A DNA stretch of 64,000 bases, from positions 372,001 through 436,000 of the forward strand of contig CBFFRQ010000042.1 of assembly GCA_965644315.1 (NCBI GenBank). Reading direction: 5' to 3'. The notes beneath the pieces are model-generated. The model saw only the letters and a program-made list of their open reading frames with translations. It was not told where the DNA came from and ran no database searches. A program made the position numbers and the translations under genes. The stretch is from Caecitellus pseudoparvulus. Lineage: Eukaryota; Bigyra: Bicosoecida. Of the stretch, positions 9,859-19,966 are shown one piece after another (the first letter of the stretch is position 1; every line of letters starts with the position of its first letter).

Positions 9859-12387
9859 TTATGCGAGAGACTGCGTGAGGCCCTGCCAGGCTGGCCCACC
9901 CACCGCTGATGTCCTGTCAAGCATGTCGCGCAGCAGCGGTGCGTGGGACGACGGCAGAGCGCCGGCACACAGCTGCACCTGCGCCAGCAACTCCTGCACG
10001 ACCGCTGCGGTGGAGGCCGCATGCCCTGCCGCCTCCTGGCCCTCACCCGGCGCTAGCCAGGCCGGCGGCAGGGCGGCTACCACGGCGTAGGCTAGGAGCA
10101 GGGTGACGGCGGCGGAGGGGGCCCCACCCTGGTTGGCCAGGGCAGTGATCAGCGGGAGCAGCGTGTCCCCTGCAAGTTGCTCCACGGCGACAGGCAGCAG
10201 CGTGTCCCCACCGGGCAGGCCCACCCCCCAGACATCAGCGATGTCCGCCACCATGCCGACGACAAACAGCGCTGACGCCAAGGACACTGGGGCCACCGCC
10301 GCGTCCTGCAGGGGTGCAGTCAGAACAGGCGGGACGCTGGCCACAGGCAGCTTGGCGGGGGGGTGCAGGGGCAGGATGCGGGGCAGCAGCACGTCGGCGG
10401 CGGCAGCGCGCGCGCCGTCCACTGCCGCTGCGCTGACAGCACGTAGCAGCGCCTCCCTGCTGCTCGTGAAGGGCTTGTTGGACGCCAACGCAGGGGGCAG
10501 CTGTTCCACCTCTGCCTTGATGGATCGCAGCAGGTCCACGGTCCCCGCCGTGTCCCGCCGGTGGCCCGGTTGCCAGGAGTGGCGCAGGTGTTCCTGCACG
10601 TGAAACAGGCGCATGGGCAAGGCGCAGCGCACGTGGAGGGTGGTGTCGTCATTCACCGGGTCTGACGCCCCGCTGGTGTGTGCTGCCTGCGCCGCAGTCA
10701 GTGGCTTCAGAGCGCCCACGAGGAGCGCAGAGGGGGCGTCGCCCAGCGGCAGGGACGCCACGTGCAGCCGCAACAGCGGCGCCAGCACCAGCGGCAGGGA
10801 CATGGAAGCGTAGGTGTCCTGGTATGCTTGTGGGGCAGCGGCTTTGAGGCCGGCAAAGACGCTCGCGCCACACGCTGCCGCGCCGGCCAGGGACGTGGCT
10901 GGCTCAGACAGCGCAGGGGCTGAGGCTGTCGCGCCCAGGCTTGCGTCTGCCGCGTTCCTCAGTGCCAGGCACGCCTCCACGTAGGGGGCTGCCGTGGAGA
11001 GCTGCACAGCCTTGCTGGGCGGCAAGGCAAACCCCGCCCCAGCGTCCAGGGCGAAGTGGTGTGCTGCGGCAGAGGCCACCGCCTCCTCCGCCTGCCCCAC
11101 CTCCTGCACCAGCTCGTGCACCTGGAGAGGGGCGGTCACTGCACCGCAGGCGGCAGGCAGGAGGGCCGTGTGCACCTCGATGACAGCCAGCGCTGCACTG
11201 CGTACGTCTGAGGGCGCGGCGGGGTCCACCTGCAAGACATCCTGGCAGGTCAGGTCGGGGGGGGGCAGGGACTGCTCCCCCCCGCTCACGCCCGCCAGCG
11301 ACCAGGACGACCAGCCCCCCTCGGCGCCGCCGTGGAAGGCCTCGGGTGGAAATCCAGCCGCAGCAGGGCTGAGGGCCTTCCACGTCGCGTGGGTGATGCC
11401 CAGGGCGTGGGCTGTGTTCGGCGCAGGCGGGCCGGGCGCCGTGAGCCGGCGGCTGGCCGCGGAAGCACGGCAGGCCCGGCGCATGGCGCTGACGTCTCGC
11501 TGCGTCGTGCGCACAGCTCGCGTGAGGCTCAAGAGCTCTTTCTCTGCAGCTTGGGCTGCGCGGGCCATGGACACGACGGCAGCTATGCTGTGTCTGAGCT
11601 GCAGCAGGGAGTCGTGAGTGGCCGACACCTCAGCCACGTCCCCCTGCAGGCGCCGCAGGGTTTGGGACGCCTCCTGCACCTGGGCCTCGTACGCCTTCAG
11701 CGTGTTCCTGGCACTGTCCAGGCGCCGCTGGACGTCGGCCCCCCTCGTCGCCAGGGCCTGGTGCACGGCTTGGCTGGAGAGGGGGGCCGGCGGCGTGGTG
11801 CCTGCCGGCACAGTGGCGGCCTGTGGCCCAGGGTCTTGCAGCATCAGACGTGCAGCTTGGGAATGGAGGTGGTCACTGGACACCGCGCCCGCATCGTCTG
11901 CGTCCATGCTGGCGGCGGTGGCAGCCCGGGCCAGACTGCGCTTGGCTCGGGCCGCCGCCGCGATGCGCACCATGCCTGACGATGCGTCCTCCGCGGCGTC
12001 CTCCGGGGCTGCACTTGCCACCTGCTTGGCGAGTGACACTTGCTGTGATGATCGCAGACTGGCCAAGTCGGCCTCAGAGTAGCGCCCAGTGGACAGCGCG
12101 GCCAAAGACGCCGCGGCGCCACCCGCCGCCGCACTCTGCGCCACAGCGTCTGCGTTCGCCAAGCCCGACCCTTTCAGCTTGATCAGGCCAGGAGATGCCT
12201 CGCTGTCATCCTCAGAGTCTTGCCCGCCAATTGCAATGCCTGTTGCTGAGATGCCTCTCCTTCTGCGCTTGGGCTTGGTGAACGCTTGGGAAGGGGGGAC
12301 GCTGGTGCCTGCGGTATTTGCTTCTCCCCCCAGCTCCTCATCATCATCCGCGAGCCTCGTCCGCCTGCGCCTGCGCCGAGTGGCCAT
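9859..12387 (-). CDS. GCFC/PAXBP1-like splicing factor
   Basis: Single exon, 842 aa, starting at the ATG complementary to 12385-12387 (frame open further upstream). The N-terminus is very basic (MATRRRRRRTRLADDDEE), followed by a basic patch KPKRRRRG, an acidic Ser patch and a YSEADLASLRSSQQ segment, as in PAXBP1/ILP1 proteins. A coiled coil (VQRRLDSARNTLKAYEAQV to LLQLR) precedes a long helical C-terminal region that would match the GCFC domain. Related proteins work in intron-lariat release (human GCFC2/PAXBP1 and plant ILP1 as family references). The C-terminal half is strongly Ala-rich and diverged, so the family call rests mainly on the N-terminal half and the coiled coil. Confidence 0.72.
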   Translation of the reverse strand: MATRRRRRRTRLADDDEELGGEANTAGTSVPPSQAFTKPKRRRRGISATGIAIGGQDSEDDSEASPGLIKLKGSGLANADAVAQSAAAGGAAASLAALSTGRYSEADLASLRSSQQVSLAKQVASAAPEDAAEDASSGMVRIAAAARAKRSLARAATAASMDADDAGAVSSDHLHSQAARLMLQDPGPQAATVPAGTTPPAPLSSQAVHQALATRGADVQRRLDSARNTLKAYEAQVQEASQTLRRLQGDVAEVSATHDSLLQLRHSIAAVVSMARAAQAAEKELLSLTRAVRTTQRDVSAMRRACRASAASRRLTAPGPPAPNTAHALGITHATWKALSPAAAGFPPEAFHGGAEGGWSSWSLAGVSGGEQSLPPPDLTCQDVLQVDPAAPSDVRSAALAVIEVHTALLPAACGAVTAPLQVHELVQEVGQAEEAVASAAAHHFALDAGAGFALPPSKAVQLSTAAPYVEACLALRNAADASLGATASAPALSEPATSLAGAAACGASVFAGLKAAAPQAYQDTYASMSLPLVLAPLLRLHVASLPLGDAPSALLVGALKPLTAAQAAHTSGASDPVNDDTTLHVRCALPMRLFHVQEHLRHSWQPGHRRDTAGTVDLLRSIKAEVEQLPPALASNKPFTSSREALLRAVSAAAVDGARAAAADVLLPRILPLHPPAKLPVASVPPVLTAPLQDAAVAPVSLASALFVVGMVADIADVWGVGLPGGDTLLPVAVEQLAGDTLLPLITALANQGGAPSAAVTLLLAYAVVAALPPAWLAPGEGQEAAGHAASTAAVVQELLAQVQLCAGALPSSHAPLLRDMLDRTSAVGGPAWQGLTQSLA

Positions 12388-12430
12388 GGAGAAGGGAGGG
12401 TGAAAAATGGGTGCATTTCCAGCACGTTCT

Positions 12431-13991
12431 TCACGAGCAGCCGTCCCCTTCACTCTGTGTAGCGGCTTTTGGACAGGCCACCCAACTGCCTCTCCAAGCC
12501 TGCACAACCCCGTCTTCGTGCCCCGCGCACACCAGCGTGTCCTCACCCACCGAGCAGACGGAGAGGGCAGTGACGGGTGCCCTCGAAAACCCCAGCAACC
12601 AGGCGACCTCCAGAGGTGCATCGCTAGACCACAGCCCCCTCCACAGGCGCACCGACCCGTCCGAGCACCCGACAAACACATCCTGAGACGCACCGGGCAG
12701 CGCGAGGGACGTGACACACTCTCCTGGTGGCAGGAAACTCGACAGGGTGCTGCAGGACAGGGTAGGGGGCGCGCCCACTGCGGCAGCGTGGGACGCTCGA
12801 AGGTGCCACAGGCCACCCTCACCATCAGCTACGAGGCAGCTCGCCTCGGCGCTGCCTTGGGCACACACCGCCGCCATGGCTGTCGTGTGCGCCTTGCTGG
12901 GCAGCCACATGGCGGTGCAGACCACCTCCTCGCCCCTCGTGTCCGCTGCACACACAATGCCGAACTGCGAGCCAGTCACAACCAGCGGGCTGGCGCCGCC
13001 CACCACACACAGGCAGCTCACCCGGGCTGCCTGCTGGGCCAGCACGTCGCTAGGACCCTGCTCTGATGCAGTGCCTGCGCCCACTGCAGCTGCTGGCGCG
13101 TGCCCTGCATCGCTGGGCGGCGTGTGCCTGTGTGGCAGGGGAGGCACGAGGGCGGGGGGGGGCACGCTCCAGGTCTTGGCGCGCTCCCGGCGCACGGTGT
13201 CCCACACGGCACAGCGCCCCTCCCGATCGGCACCTGCACGGGGGAGCGTGGGGAATGAGTGGGTTGGTGCATGTGGTGGGCGGCGGCGAGGGCGACGCAC
13301 TGGCCAGGGCATAGGGTGCCTCGCCCTGCCACGGCAGCACGCCCAGGGCGGTGATGGGGGCAGTGCTCCCACTCATGGACGCGCCACATGCGCCATCCAC
13401 GACGCTGTGCACCTTGATGCGCATGTCTGTGCCTGCAGTGGCGGCCACCAGGGGCGGGCCGCCAGGCTGCGCCGTCAGCGGGAAGAAGACGAACGCAGTA
13501 GCGCCCAGCAGGTGCTGCTCCAGGGCCAGGCTTGGCTGGCGCGCCGGACTTTGCACGATTGGGCTGTATACTGTGCTGCTGCCATCGCTGAAGGCCACGC
13601 CGACGTGCGCCGCCTCTCCACCGAAAGCCATCAGGGAGGCAACTGGCTGCGAGGTACGCGTGGTGGACGTGGCGGTGCGGGGGAGGAGGGTCGGCAAGCA
13701 GAGGACGCACCGAAGTGGAAGCTGCAGAGTGCCAGCAAGGAGACACCATCTGGGGTGGCTCACAGCCTGCACATGCCTGTGAGCGGTGAAGAAGCAGCGT
13801 CGTGGGCAGCGGAAATTGGTCGCGCAGGAGCCCTCCGCACGCACGCTGTCGCCGCCAAGGGTGGAAGGCAGGACTGGTTTGAAGCAAATGCGGGCTTGTT
13901 CGGCGCTGTCTAAACTCCAGACCATGCCTGGCTCCTCCATTGGTTCCCATGCCGGTTGCAGGTGGGGCTTGCTTGGCACAGCCTCAGCCAT
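12431..13991 (-). CDS. WD40-repeat protein
   Basis: Complement of exons 13764..13991, 13301..13646 and 12431..13233; 458 aa. The splice between exons 2 and 3 (A|gtgcgt ... gtgcag|GT) gives ALASADREGRCAVWDT, a textbook WD40 ending, and strongly supports the model. Further blades end in DVFVGCSDGSVRLWRG and LVCAGHEDGVVQAWRG. One seven-bladed propeller would account for the whole protein. Size and blade spacing recall nucleoporin Nup43, but no diagnostic residue was seen and this stays a guess. The gene lies head-to-tail upstream of the GCFC gene (43 nt between stop and next start) and diverges from metaxin across about 170 bp. The first ~70 residues are weakly supported. Confidence 0.78.
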
Positions 13992-14161
13992 GGTTGCTGG
14001 AAGCAGGGGGCACTACTTGAGAGGCGGCAAAACGTGTCAGAACGGTTGGGCAGCCCGCTCTGCAGGCGAGTTCGAGGTTGATGGGAAAATTGGCTTGCCC
14101 GGAGACTGCGCGAGTGCCGCAGCCTGCCTGAGCTGGGCAGCAGCACGCCTGCCTTGCCAGC

Positions 14162-15627
14162 ATGGCAGCAAGTTCGCCTCCGGACAAGGCAGCGCGGTCA
14201 AGCGCAGAGGAGCAGCCTGTGGACGATGGCACTGTGCCCCACGATCCAACTGTCAACGAAGAAGAGCCTGGCATCAACCTGTTTGTGCTGAAGCAATTCG
14301 AGCCTGCGCTGGACGTGCAGGTGCGGTAGCTGAGCGTTTCGTGAACAGGGTGTTTCGCGTGGCCAGCTCACACTGTTGGCCTCCCCTCCCAGATGATGCT
14401 GCGCGTCCGAGGTGTGCCGCACCGAGTTGTGAATGTAGGCCATTCGTGGGAGTTGTCCACTGGCCCGCTGCCCCAGGTGCTGCACGGCTCTGAGCTCACG
14501 GGGAAGGCTCGCATCGAGGCGAAGCTGGAGCACGCCCTGCGCTCCAAAGGGAAGGCGCTGGATGCAATCATCATGCAGCCGCTCAATCGGCACCTGACGG
14601 CAGCCCAGAAGGGCACTTGCATGGCATTTTCAGCCTTGCTTGATGGTGTCCTGGAGGATGTGATGGTAAGTGCACCCCCTGTGAGCGGCAAAGCAGCTGC
14701 ACTTCACAAACTGCACTCCACGCTGCCCCTCCCCACCGCCAGCTGTTCTGCAAGTACGCAATGGACGAAGTGTACGAAGCACACACCCGCCCCGCCCTGC
14801 TGGCCCAGGGCATGTGGCCACTGAACCACTACCATGCCTGGTCCAGGCGGCGGGAGGTGCTGGCTCACTTGCGGCGGGCAGGCATGACCGACATGCACTG
14901 GGCAGAGTACCGAGCCAAGGAGGCGTACGACGCCCTGGCCCGCCTGTTTGCACTGAACCACCAAGAGGTCATGGCCACGCACGGCAAGCGCTGCAGCGCC
15001 TACGCTTTCGGGCGGCAGCCCAGCACTCTGGATGCCAAGCTGTTCGGGCACTTGGTGGCGGTGCACGACACACCCGCGTGGGGCTGGGCCACCAAGCACG
15101 ACGCGCTGAAGCGCCTGTACTACGGGGTTGCTGAGCGGTACTTCATGAAGCGCGTGGACCTGGCAGGCTTCACACAGCAGCCGGTGGACGGAGCGGCGGG
15201 GTACGCCGTGCAGGGCAAGAACTACTTCACACAGCTGGTGCCGCCCCCAGGCGCCCTGCGCACCCCCACGCTGCCACCCAGCCAGAGCTCCACCATGAAG
15301 CGCAAGACCAGCAAAGCGCTGGGCAATGCCATGGCCCAGGAGGACAGGGAGGGGGCAGATGCCGCCGAGGACACGCCCGCAGCGAGCTGGTGGTGGACAC
15401 CTCACGGCACCTGGGGCACGGCAGCGTTGGGGGGTGTGGCTGTGATAGGTGTCATGGCGCTGGGTACCGTGGTACTCTCCGCTGTGCCTTCCTTCGTACA
15501 AGTGCGCCGCAGCTCCGGCAGCAAAGGCTCCAAGGTGGCGGGGGCCACCCCGGCCGTGACTCGGCCTGCCACTGCCACGCCAGTGATGATGCCGAGCTCC
15601 CTGCGCCCACCAAGCGGGACCTGGTGA
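14162..15627 (+). CDS. Metaxin-like mitochondrial outer-membrane protein
   Basis: Exons 14162..14320, 14393..14665 and 14743..15627, encoding 438 aa. Metaxins/Sam37 are subunits of the SAM complex, which inserts beta-barrel proteins into the mitochondrial outer membrane. The diverged thioredoxin-like half shows the metaxin pattern SxGPLPQVLHGSELTGK. The all-helical half contains GTCMAFSALLDGVLEDVM, MWPLNHYHAWSRR and the clear signature AFGRQPSTLDAKLFGHL. A hydrophobic segment near residues 375-400 (ALGGVAVIGVMALGTVVLSAV) followed by a basic tail is a C-terminal membrane anchor, as in metaxin-1. The N-terminus has about 50 extra polar residues. Introns are 72 and 77 nt with gtgcgg and gtaagt donors. 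Confidence 0.88.
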
Positions 15628-15684
15628 CGAGGTGTGGCAGCGCAATGCATTCTGTGTGGCGGCGTGAGGCGGGAGCGTGCGCCC

Positions 15685-16310
15685 TCATGCTCTGTGCCTG
15701 GCAGCCTCCAACTGCGCCACGGACAGGGCATCGGCAGGGCGCCAGCCCAGCTGCTGTAGGTTGATGGTGTCAGCAGCCCCTCGGTCCACGCTGTGCAGCT
15801 CTGCCAAGGGCTTCACCACCATCTTCCCCGTGCGATTGGGGTACACCAGGCCCATGGCGAAGGCAGCTGCAGGTGACCGCTGGTCTGGGCTGGCCTCCTT
15901 GACCAGGTCCAGCACCTCACGGAGGGTTGTGTCAGGCCTGCGCAGGACAAGTGGTTCAGTGCAGTGTTGCGCAGGCAGCCTGCGTGCAGCTTGGAGGGGG
16001 GGCTGCTTCCGCTCACCACACATAGAGCTGGATGCCATTTGGTGGCTTGGCTGAGTCCTCGAAGGCGCTGGCTCTGCGCAGTGTAGTCCGTGAGGGAGGT
16101 GGGGGGAACATGGCATAGCGCCAGTCACAAGACAGCCCCTTACGAATGCAGCCGGCCTTGCTTCAAGAAGACGGGGAGGAGGCTGGGGGGCACCTGAGCT
16201 CAGCAAGCATGTGTGTGCGGAAATTGTGCCGCAAGCCTTGGCAGCGCGGAGCAACCCCTCACCTGACTGCGGTCAACTTTGGGGGGTGCAGGTGCGACTT
16301 CCGATGCCAT
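15685..16310 (-). CDS. SAP18: SAP18, Sin3/ASAP-complex ubiquitin-fold protein
   Basis: Complement of four small exons: 16263..16310, 16144..16193, 16017..16073 and 15685..15937; 135 aa (typical family length ~140-150). The protein assembles as KVDRSQVPPSLLPVFLKQGR, then GIQLYVWPDTTLREVLDLVKE across an intron, MGLVYPNRTGKMVV and DTINLQQLGWRPADAL. These match the SAP18 pattern (CPLLLRVF, IQIYTWKDATLRELTDLVKE, the YPN strand and the closing GDYLD). SAP18 belongs to the ASAP/PSAP complexes with acinus/pinin and RNPS1, at the exon-junction complex and Sin3 corepressors. All three introns are 69-79 nt with gtgagg, gtaagg and gtgagc donors. The gene converges on metaxin, with 57 nt between the stops. 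Confidence 0.9.
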
Positions 16311-16650
16311 GGCTGTGCTTCGGGTTGGCCACTGGCTTTGCCCGGCAGACGCGCAGTCAGCAGGCAGCTGGCCGGCGGACTCGGGACAAACCACGCCGCG
16401 ACGGGCTCAAGGAATGGAGCTCGCTCACCAGGAGCACATGGAGCAAGGTGGCCATAAGCGTGCAATGTACATACATTACTGCAGGCACGAGATCGGGGGA
16501 CATTAAAATGCCTCTGATTACCACAGCGCGGCATGGAAGGCGACGAGCCTGTTTCACAACAAAAAGCACCCGGTGCGAGGCCCTGCAGCGGTGCTCTGGC
16601 TCGGCAAGACAGAAAGGCGTGAGACCGCATATCCTTGCACAGTGAACAGG
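16311..16650. other. Intergenic gap between two co-directed genes
   Basis: These 340 bp lie between the start of SAP18 and the stop of the next minus-strand gene. The stretch 16440-16520 is relatively AT-rich and contains ATTAAA at 16502-16507 on the plus strand. No coding pattern, tRNA boxes or clear promoter element were seen. Confidence 0.4.
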
Positions 16651-18363
16651 CTAAGTCGCTTCATGCAGAGTTGCGAGAACGAATGCGGCGGCACCCTCTG
16701 TGGAGGCGATGGAGCCGTCAGCCAGGGTTCGCCACTCCAAGTCCACATCTGCGAGGAGCGGGTGCGCCACCGCCAGTCTTGGGTCCGTCACGCTCACCAA
16801 CGAGCTGGTTTCGTCATCAGAACTGCCCCCGTGCGCTGGCTGTAGCAGGAGCATGTCCTCAAACTCGGCCTTGCGCTGGGTAGCCTTCGCGACCACCGCC
16901 CGCCAATTCCTGCCCGTGACTCGCGCGCCTGTGCACAGATCTTCACCCTGGGCACCCATTTCATCAGGCGTCGGGCCTTTCCAGGTTATTTTCAACCGCA
17001 CTGACATGGGGTTCGTCGGGTACTCCACGGAGACGAAGGCCGCTGCCAGCTCAGGAGTGGACAGGACGAGCCAGTGTTTTTGGTGCCGCGGTGAGACATG
17101 CGGCTGCAGATTCAGCTCCACTGCCCTCACATAGTCCCGCGTCAGGGCCGCCATGAATGCGGAAGCTGCTCGCAGCTCCAGACGCCCCATGGGGGTGCGT
17201 GCCTTGGCGACCCACTCCCGAGAGCTTGCGTCATAGCGGACAAAGCGCTGAGCTGCTTGCGGGAGGGCAGCCAGCTCACTCGCCGCCTCCTCTGCTGACA
17301 AGCACGGACGCGTGGGCGGGGCCCGCGCCTCCGTGTGTGTGTCTTCATCCAGCTGAGGGGGTGTGGGCCGCTTGGCGCTGGTAGGTGGCAGCTGCGGGTC
17401 AGCGGTGCGCGTTCGTTTGCGTTTCGGCAGTGCGCAGGTTGGGTTGGGACCTGGCCGTGTCAGGAAGACGGAAACGTATCCTTTGAACGCTGCCGCAAAG
17501 CTGTGCGAGGAAAGGTCCATTCCGTGTGAGGCCCACCAGGCGTGGATGGTGCTTTCTAGCTCCGCGAGCTGGGCTGGCCACCGTGCGGCATGGAAAGGGA
17601 CCACCCACGCCACAGTGCTGGGCTCGGGCCCCGCCCATTCCACGCGGGACCACGGAGCCCAGTTGGGGAGTACAGCATGCATGCCAACCACAGGCACTAC
17701 GCTGGCGTGCAGGAAAGCCGCGGCCAGCTCTGGGAAGTGAGGCAAAGCCCACGGCGTGTCTGGGGCTTGCTCGACTGGGTTTGATGCGGACCAATGCACC
17801 GAACCGGGCTCTGCCAGCCCGCCCTGCCGGCCCCAGGAGCTTGCCACGCCCTGCACAGAGACGAGACTGCTATGAGATAGTGCTGTGGGCTCCCCCACCC
17901 CACTGGATGCGTCGCTGTCCCCGGCACAGGCTGCATCGGTTACAGGCGCCGCAGGGCACGGAGGCGAAGCGCCCTGCTGCATCCTGGCATAGTCACGCTG
18001 CAGCAGGGCCAGGAGGGCAGTCTTCCCATTCGCCCTGAGCACTTCTCTGCCGGAGCACGCCACGACTGCCACCCAGCGCTCAGTACTTGCGTCAAACCAG
18101 AGCTCATCCTCCCGACTCAAAGCGCTCGGCAGGTGCAGCACTTCACGCGCTGATTGTGAAGGGGCGGGGGTGAGGTGCAGCTCGGGCAGGCTTGGCAGCA
18201 GCTGGTACAATGAGGCAAAGTCTCGTTCACCCCCTTCCGGGTCTGGTTGTTTTGGGGTCAAAGTTTTGTGACCAGAAGACAACGCTGTGCCTGGCTTCTG
18301 CCTTGCCTGGGGCATACCGGCGCAGCTGCCCCACAGCCAGTCCTTCGAGGGAGAACCCGACAT
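16651..18363 (-). CDS. RD[FY]/WxGPxP-module protein A (new family), two modules
   Basis: Single open frame of 570 aa from the ATG at 18363 (the frame is open further 5' without another ATG). No known family was recognised. The protein contains two copies of a ~100-160-residue module. Copy 1 (~87-250) runs WFDASTERWVA, LLALLQRDYARM, FPELAAAFLHASV, VEWAGPEPS. Copy 2 (~374-468) runs VRYDASSREWVAKA, FMAALTRDYVRA, HWLVLSTPELAAAFVSV, ITWKGPTPDEM. The same module recurs in the two genes to the right. A basic cluster PKRKRTR (~313-319) between the copies could be a nuclear localisation signal. Linkers are low-complexity. The two short strands with a Trp, followed by a helix, loosely recall the layout of small DNA-binding domains such as AP2, but no diagnostic residues support that. 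Confidence 0.72.
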   Translation of the reverse strand: MSGSPSKDWLWGSCAGMPQARQKPGTALSSGHKTLTPKQPDPEGGERDFASLYQLLPSLPELHLTPAPSQSAREVLHLPSALSREDELWFDASTERWVAVVACSGREVLRANGKTALLALLQRDYARMQQGASPPCPAAPVTDAACAGDSDASSGVGEPTALSHSSLVSVQGVASSWGRQGGLAEPGSVHWSASNPVEQAPDTPWALPHFPELAAAFLHASVVPVVGMHAVLPNWAPWSRVEWAGPEPSTVAWVVPFHAARWPAQLAELESTIHAWWASHGMDLSSHSFAAAFKGYVSVFLTRPGPNPTCALPKRKRTRTADPQLPPTSAKRPTPPQLDEDTHTEARAPPTRPCLSAEEAASELAALPQAAQRFVRYDASSREWVAKARTPMGRLELRAASAFMAALTRDYVRAVELNLQPHVSPRHQKHWLVLSTPELAAAFVSVEYPTNPMSVRLKITWKGPTPDEMGAQGEDLCTGARVTGRNWRAVVAKATQRKAEFEDMLLLQPAHGGSSDDETSSLVSVTDPRLAVAHPLLADVDLEWRTLADGSIASTEGAAAFVLATLHEAT

Positions 18364-19966
18364 GCTCCCCGCAGCAGACTGAACGTGGAAGGTGGTCAAT
18401 CCTGACGAGGCGGTGGCGCCGGCCTAGGCATGCAGCGGCCAAACGTGCCGTGATGGTGTGGGCGAGCGGAAATTGCCCTGCTCAAATGCCAGGCGCGCAG
18501 ATGCAGGGGAGAGGTACAGAGCACTGTCCCTGTCATGCGGGCACAGAGTGCCCAAAGGGCTATATGTGGAGTTGCAGGTCACGCTTTTTGAACAAAAGCT
18601 CGGCTTTCATCTCTGCGGCAGGCTGTATCGCCGGGCAGGTGAAGGGGGGGGGTGCTTGGCGATGCGCCGCTGGAACTCCACAGCACAACATGCGGCAGAG
18701 GGGGCGATGTTCAGTGGCGACAAGGGTCCTAGGCCATGATGTGGCGAAGGGTGCTTGACTCCCCAGCGCTGGTCCCTGCTGACTGGCTGTGCTCTTCGGT
18801 GTTTGGTTTGGGGATGTCTCCGCAGTGATCAGGTGATGTGGGGCCATATCAAACCGTCAGGCAGGCTTCTGCATGATGCGCAACAGGGCCTGCCAACCGA
18901 AAGGTCCTGAGTGGGCGAGCTCCAGGGAGGTTGCTACGGGGCCGCCTACGTCAACGCTTAGTATTCAACCTTGATTTGTGGGGGCTGAAGCCTGGCTCGA
19001 GCACCGGCCGGAAGTAGGGGTCAGAGCCAGCTTGGTGGGGTTGCGGATGTGCGGGGGGGATGCACCGCACAAGCTGCTCCAGCAGCCGCAGCGGGCAGAA
19101 GCTCCTTGCAGCAACAGATTCAGGGTAAGCCTTAAGGTTCGCGCCTCGATGTCTGCGTTTGAGGGATGCCGGAACCCGGAAAGAGCGCTGCTAGTTGCTG
19201 CATCAGAGGCTTGCCGCCACCCGCGGCTGACGCACGCTGAGTCCTCGCTGTTCGCCGCCCACGCCCCTGCTGCAGCCTCAAGTAAAGCAGGGGCTGCAAA
19301 AAAACATGCTTTGGGCGAGGTATGTGCCTCTCTGATCACAGATGCGCTTCATTCCCGCGCAAGGGCGCCCCAGGGAGCGGGCGCTCTCCGGACGTTTCTT
19401 CGATGCCCTTCGTCGTGGCGGCATGTGCCGCGGCCCCACTCCACACACGATGCCAAGGTCGCAGTGCCCCCGCTGGCACAACCCCAGCCCCAGCCCACCC
19501 ACACCACAACCAAAAACACCACCATACTACCCACTAAACTTTCTGGTGGGTGAATTCCCCCGCAGCGCTGCTGCCGAGTGCCTGCGCAATCCTGCTGCAG
19601 AGGTGTCATCTCTCCAGCACCAGGGGACAGTGATACTGCTGTCCATCCCCCTAGGCTCAAGCGCAGTCCTGCCCTGCTGACTTGACTCCCCAGCCCCCAA
19701 GTGCCACCCCAGGGCAGCTGCAGCAACTCTTGTTGCCTGACCGAAGTCTGCAGGGGCCCGCAAGGTGTGTGGCACCCGCAAGTGTCCGTAGACAGTGACG
19801 CTGCACTGCCCTTGTCACACCCAAAACTCGTGCAGTGCCGCACGTGCTGCTTGCCGGCTGCACAGCTCCGCCTGCGCACCCCCGAGTGGTTCTTCCCCGC
19901 AGGTTGTGGAACAGGTGTCTCTTGCTCAGGGACACGGCATCGAGAGTCGCGCTGCGGTCCAGGATC
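18364..19966. other. Large intergenic region between divergent family members
   Basis: About 1.6 kb between the divergent genes A and B, the largest gap in the window. GCGGAAATTG lies at 18466-18475, about 100 nt upstream of gene A. A possible first exon of gene B is 19149-19319 (57 codons ending at a gtatgt), but its phase does not fit the strong acceptor tcttccccgcag ending at 19902. In-frame coding of gene B may extend left to about 19903 through that acceptor. Nothing else convincing was seen. Confidence 0.35.
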
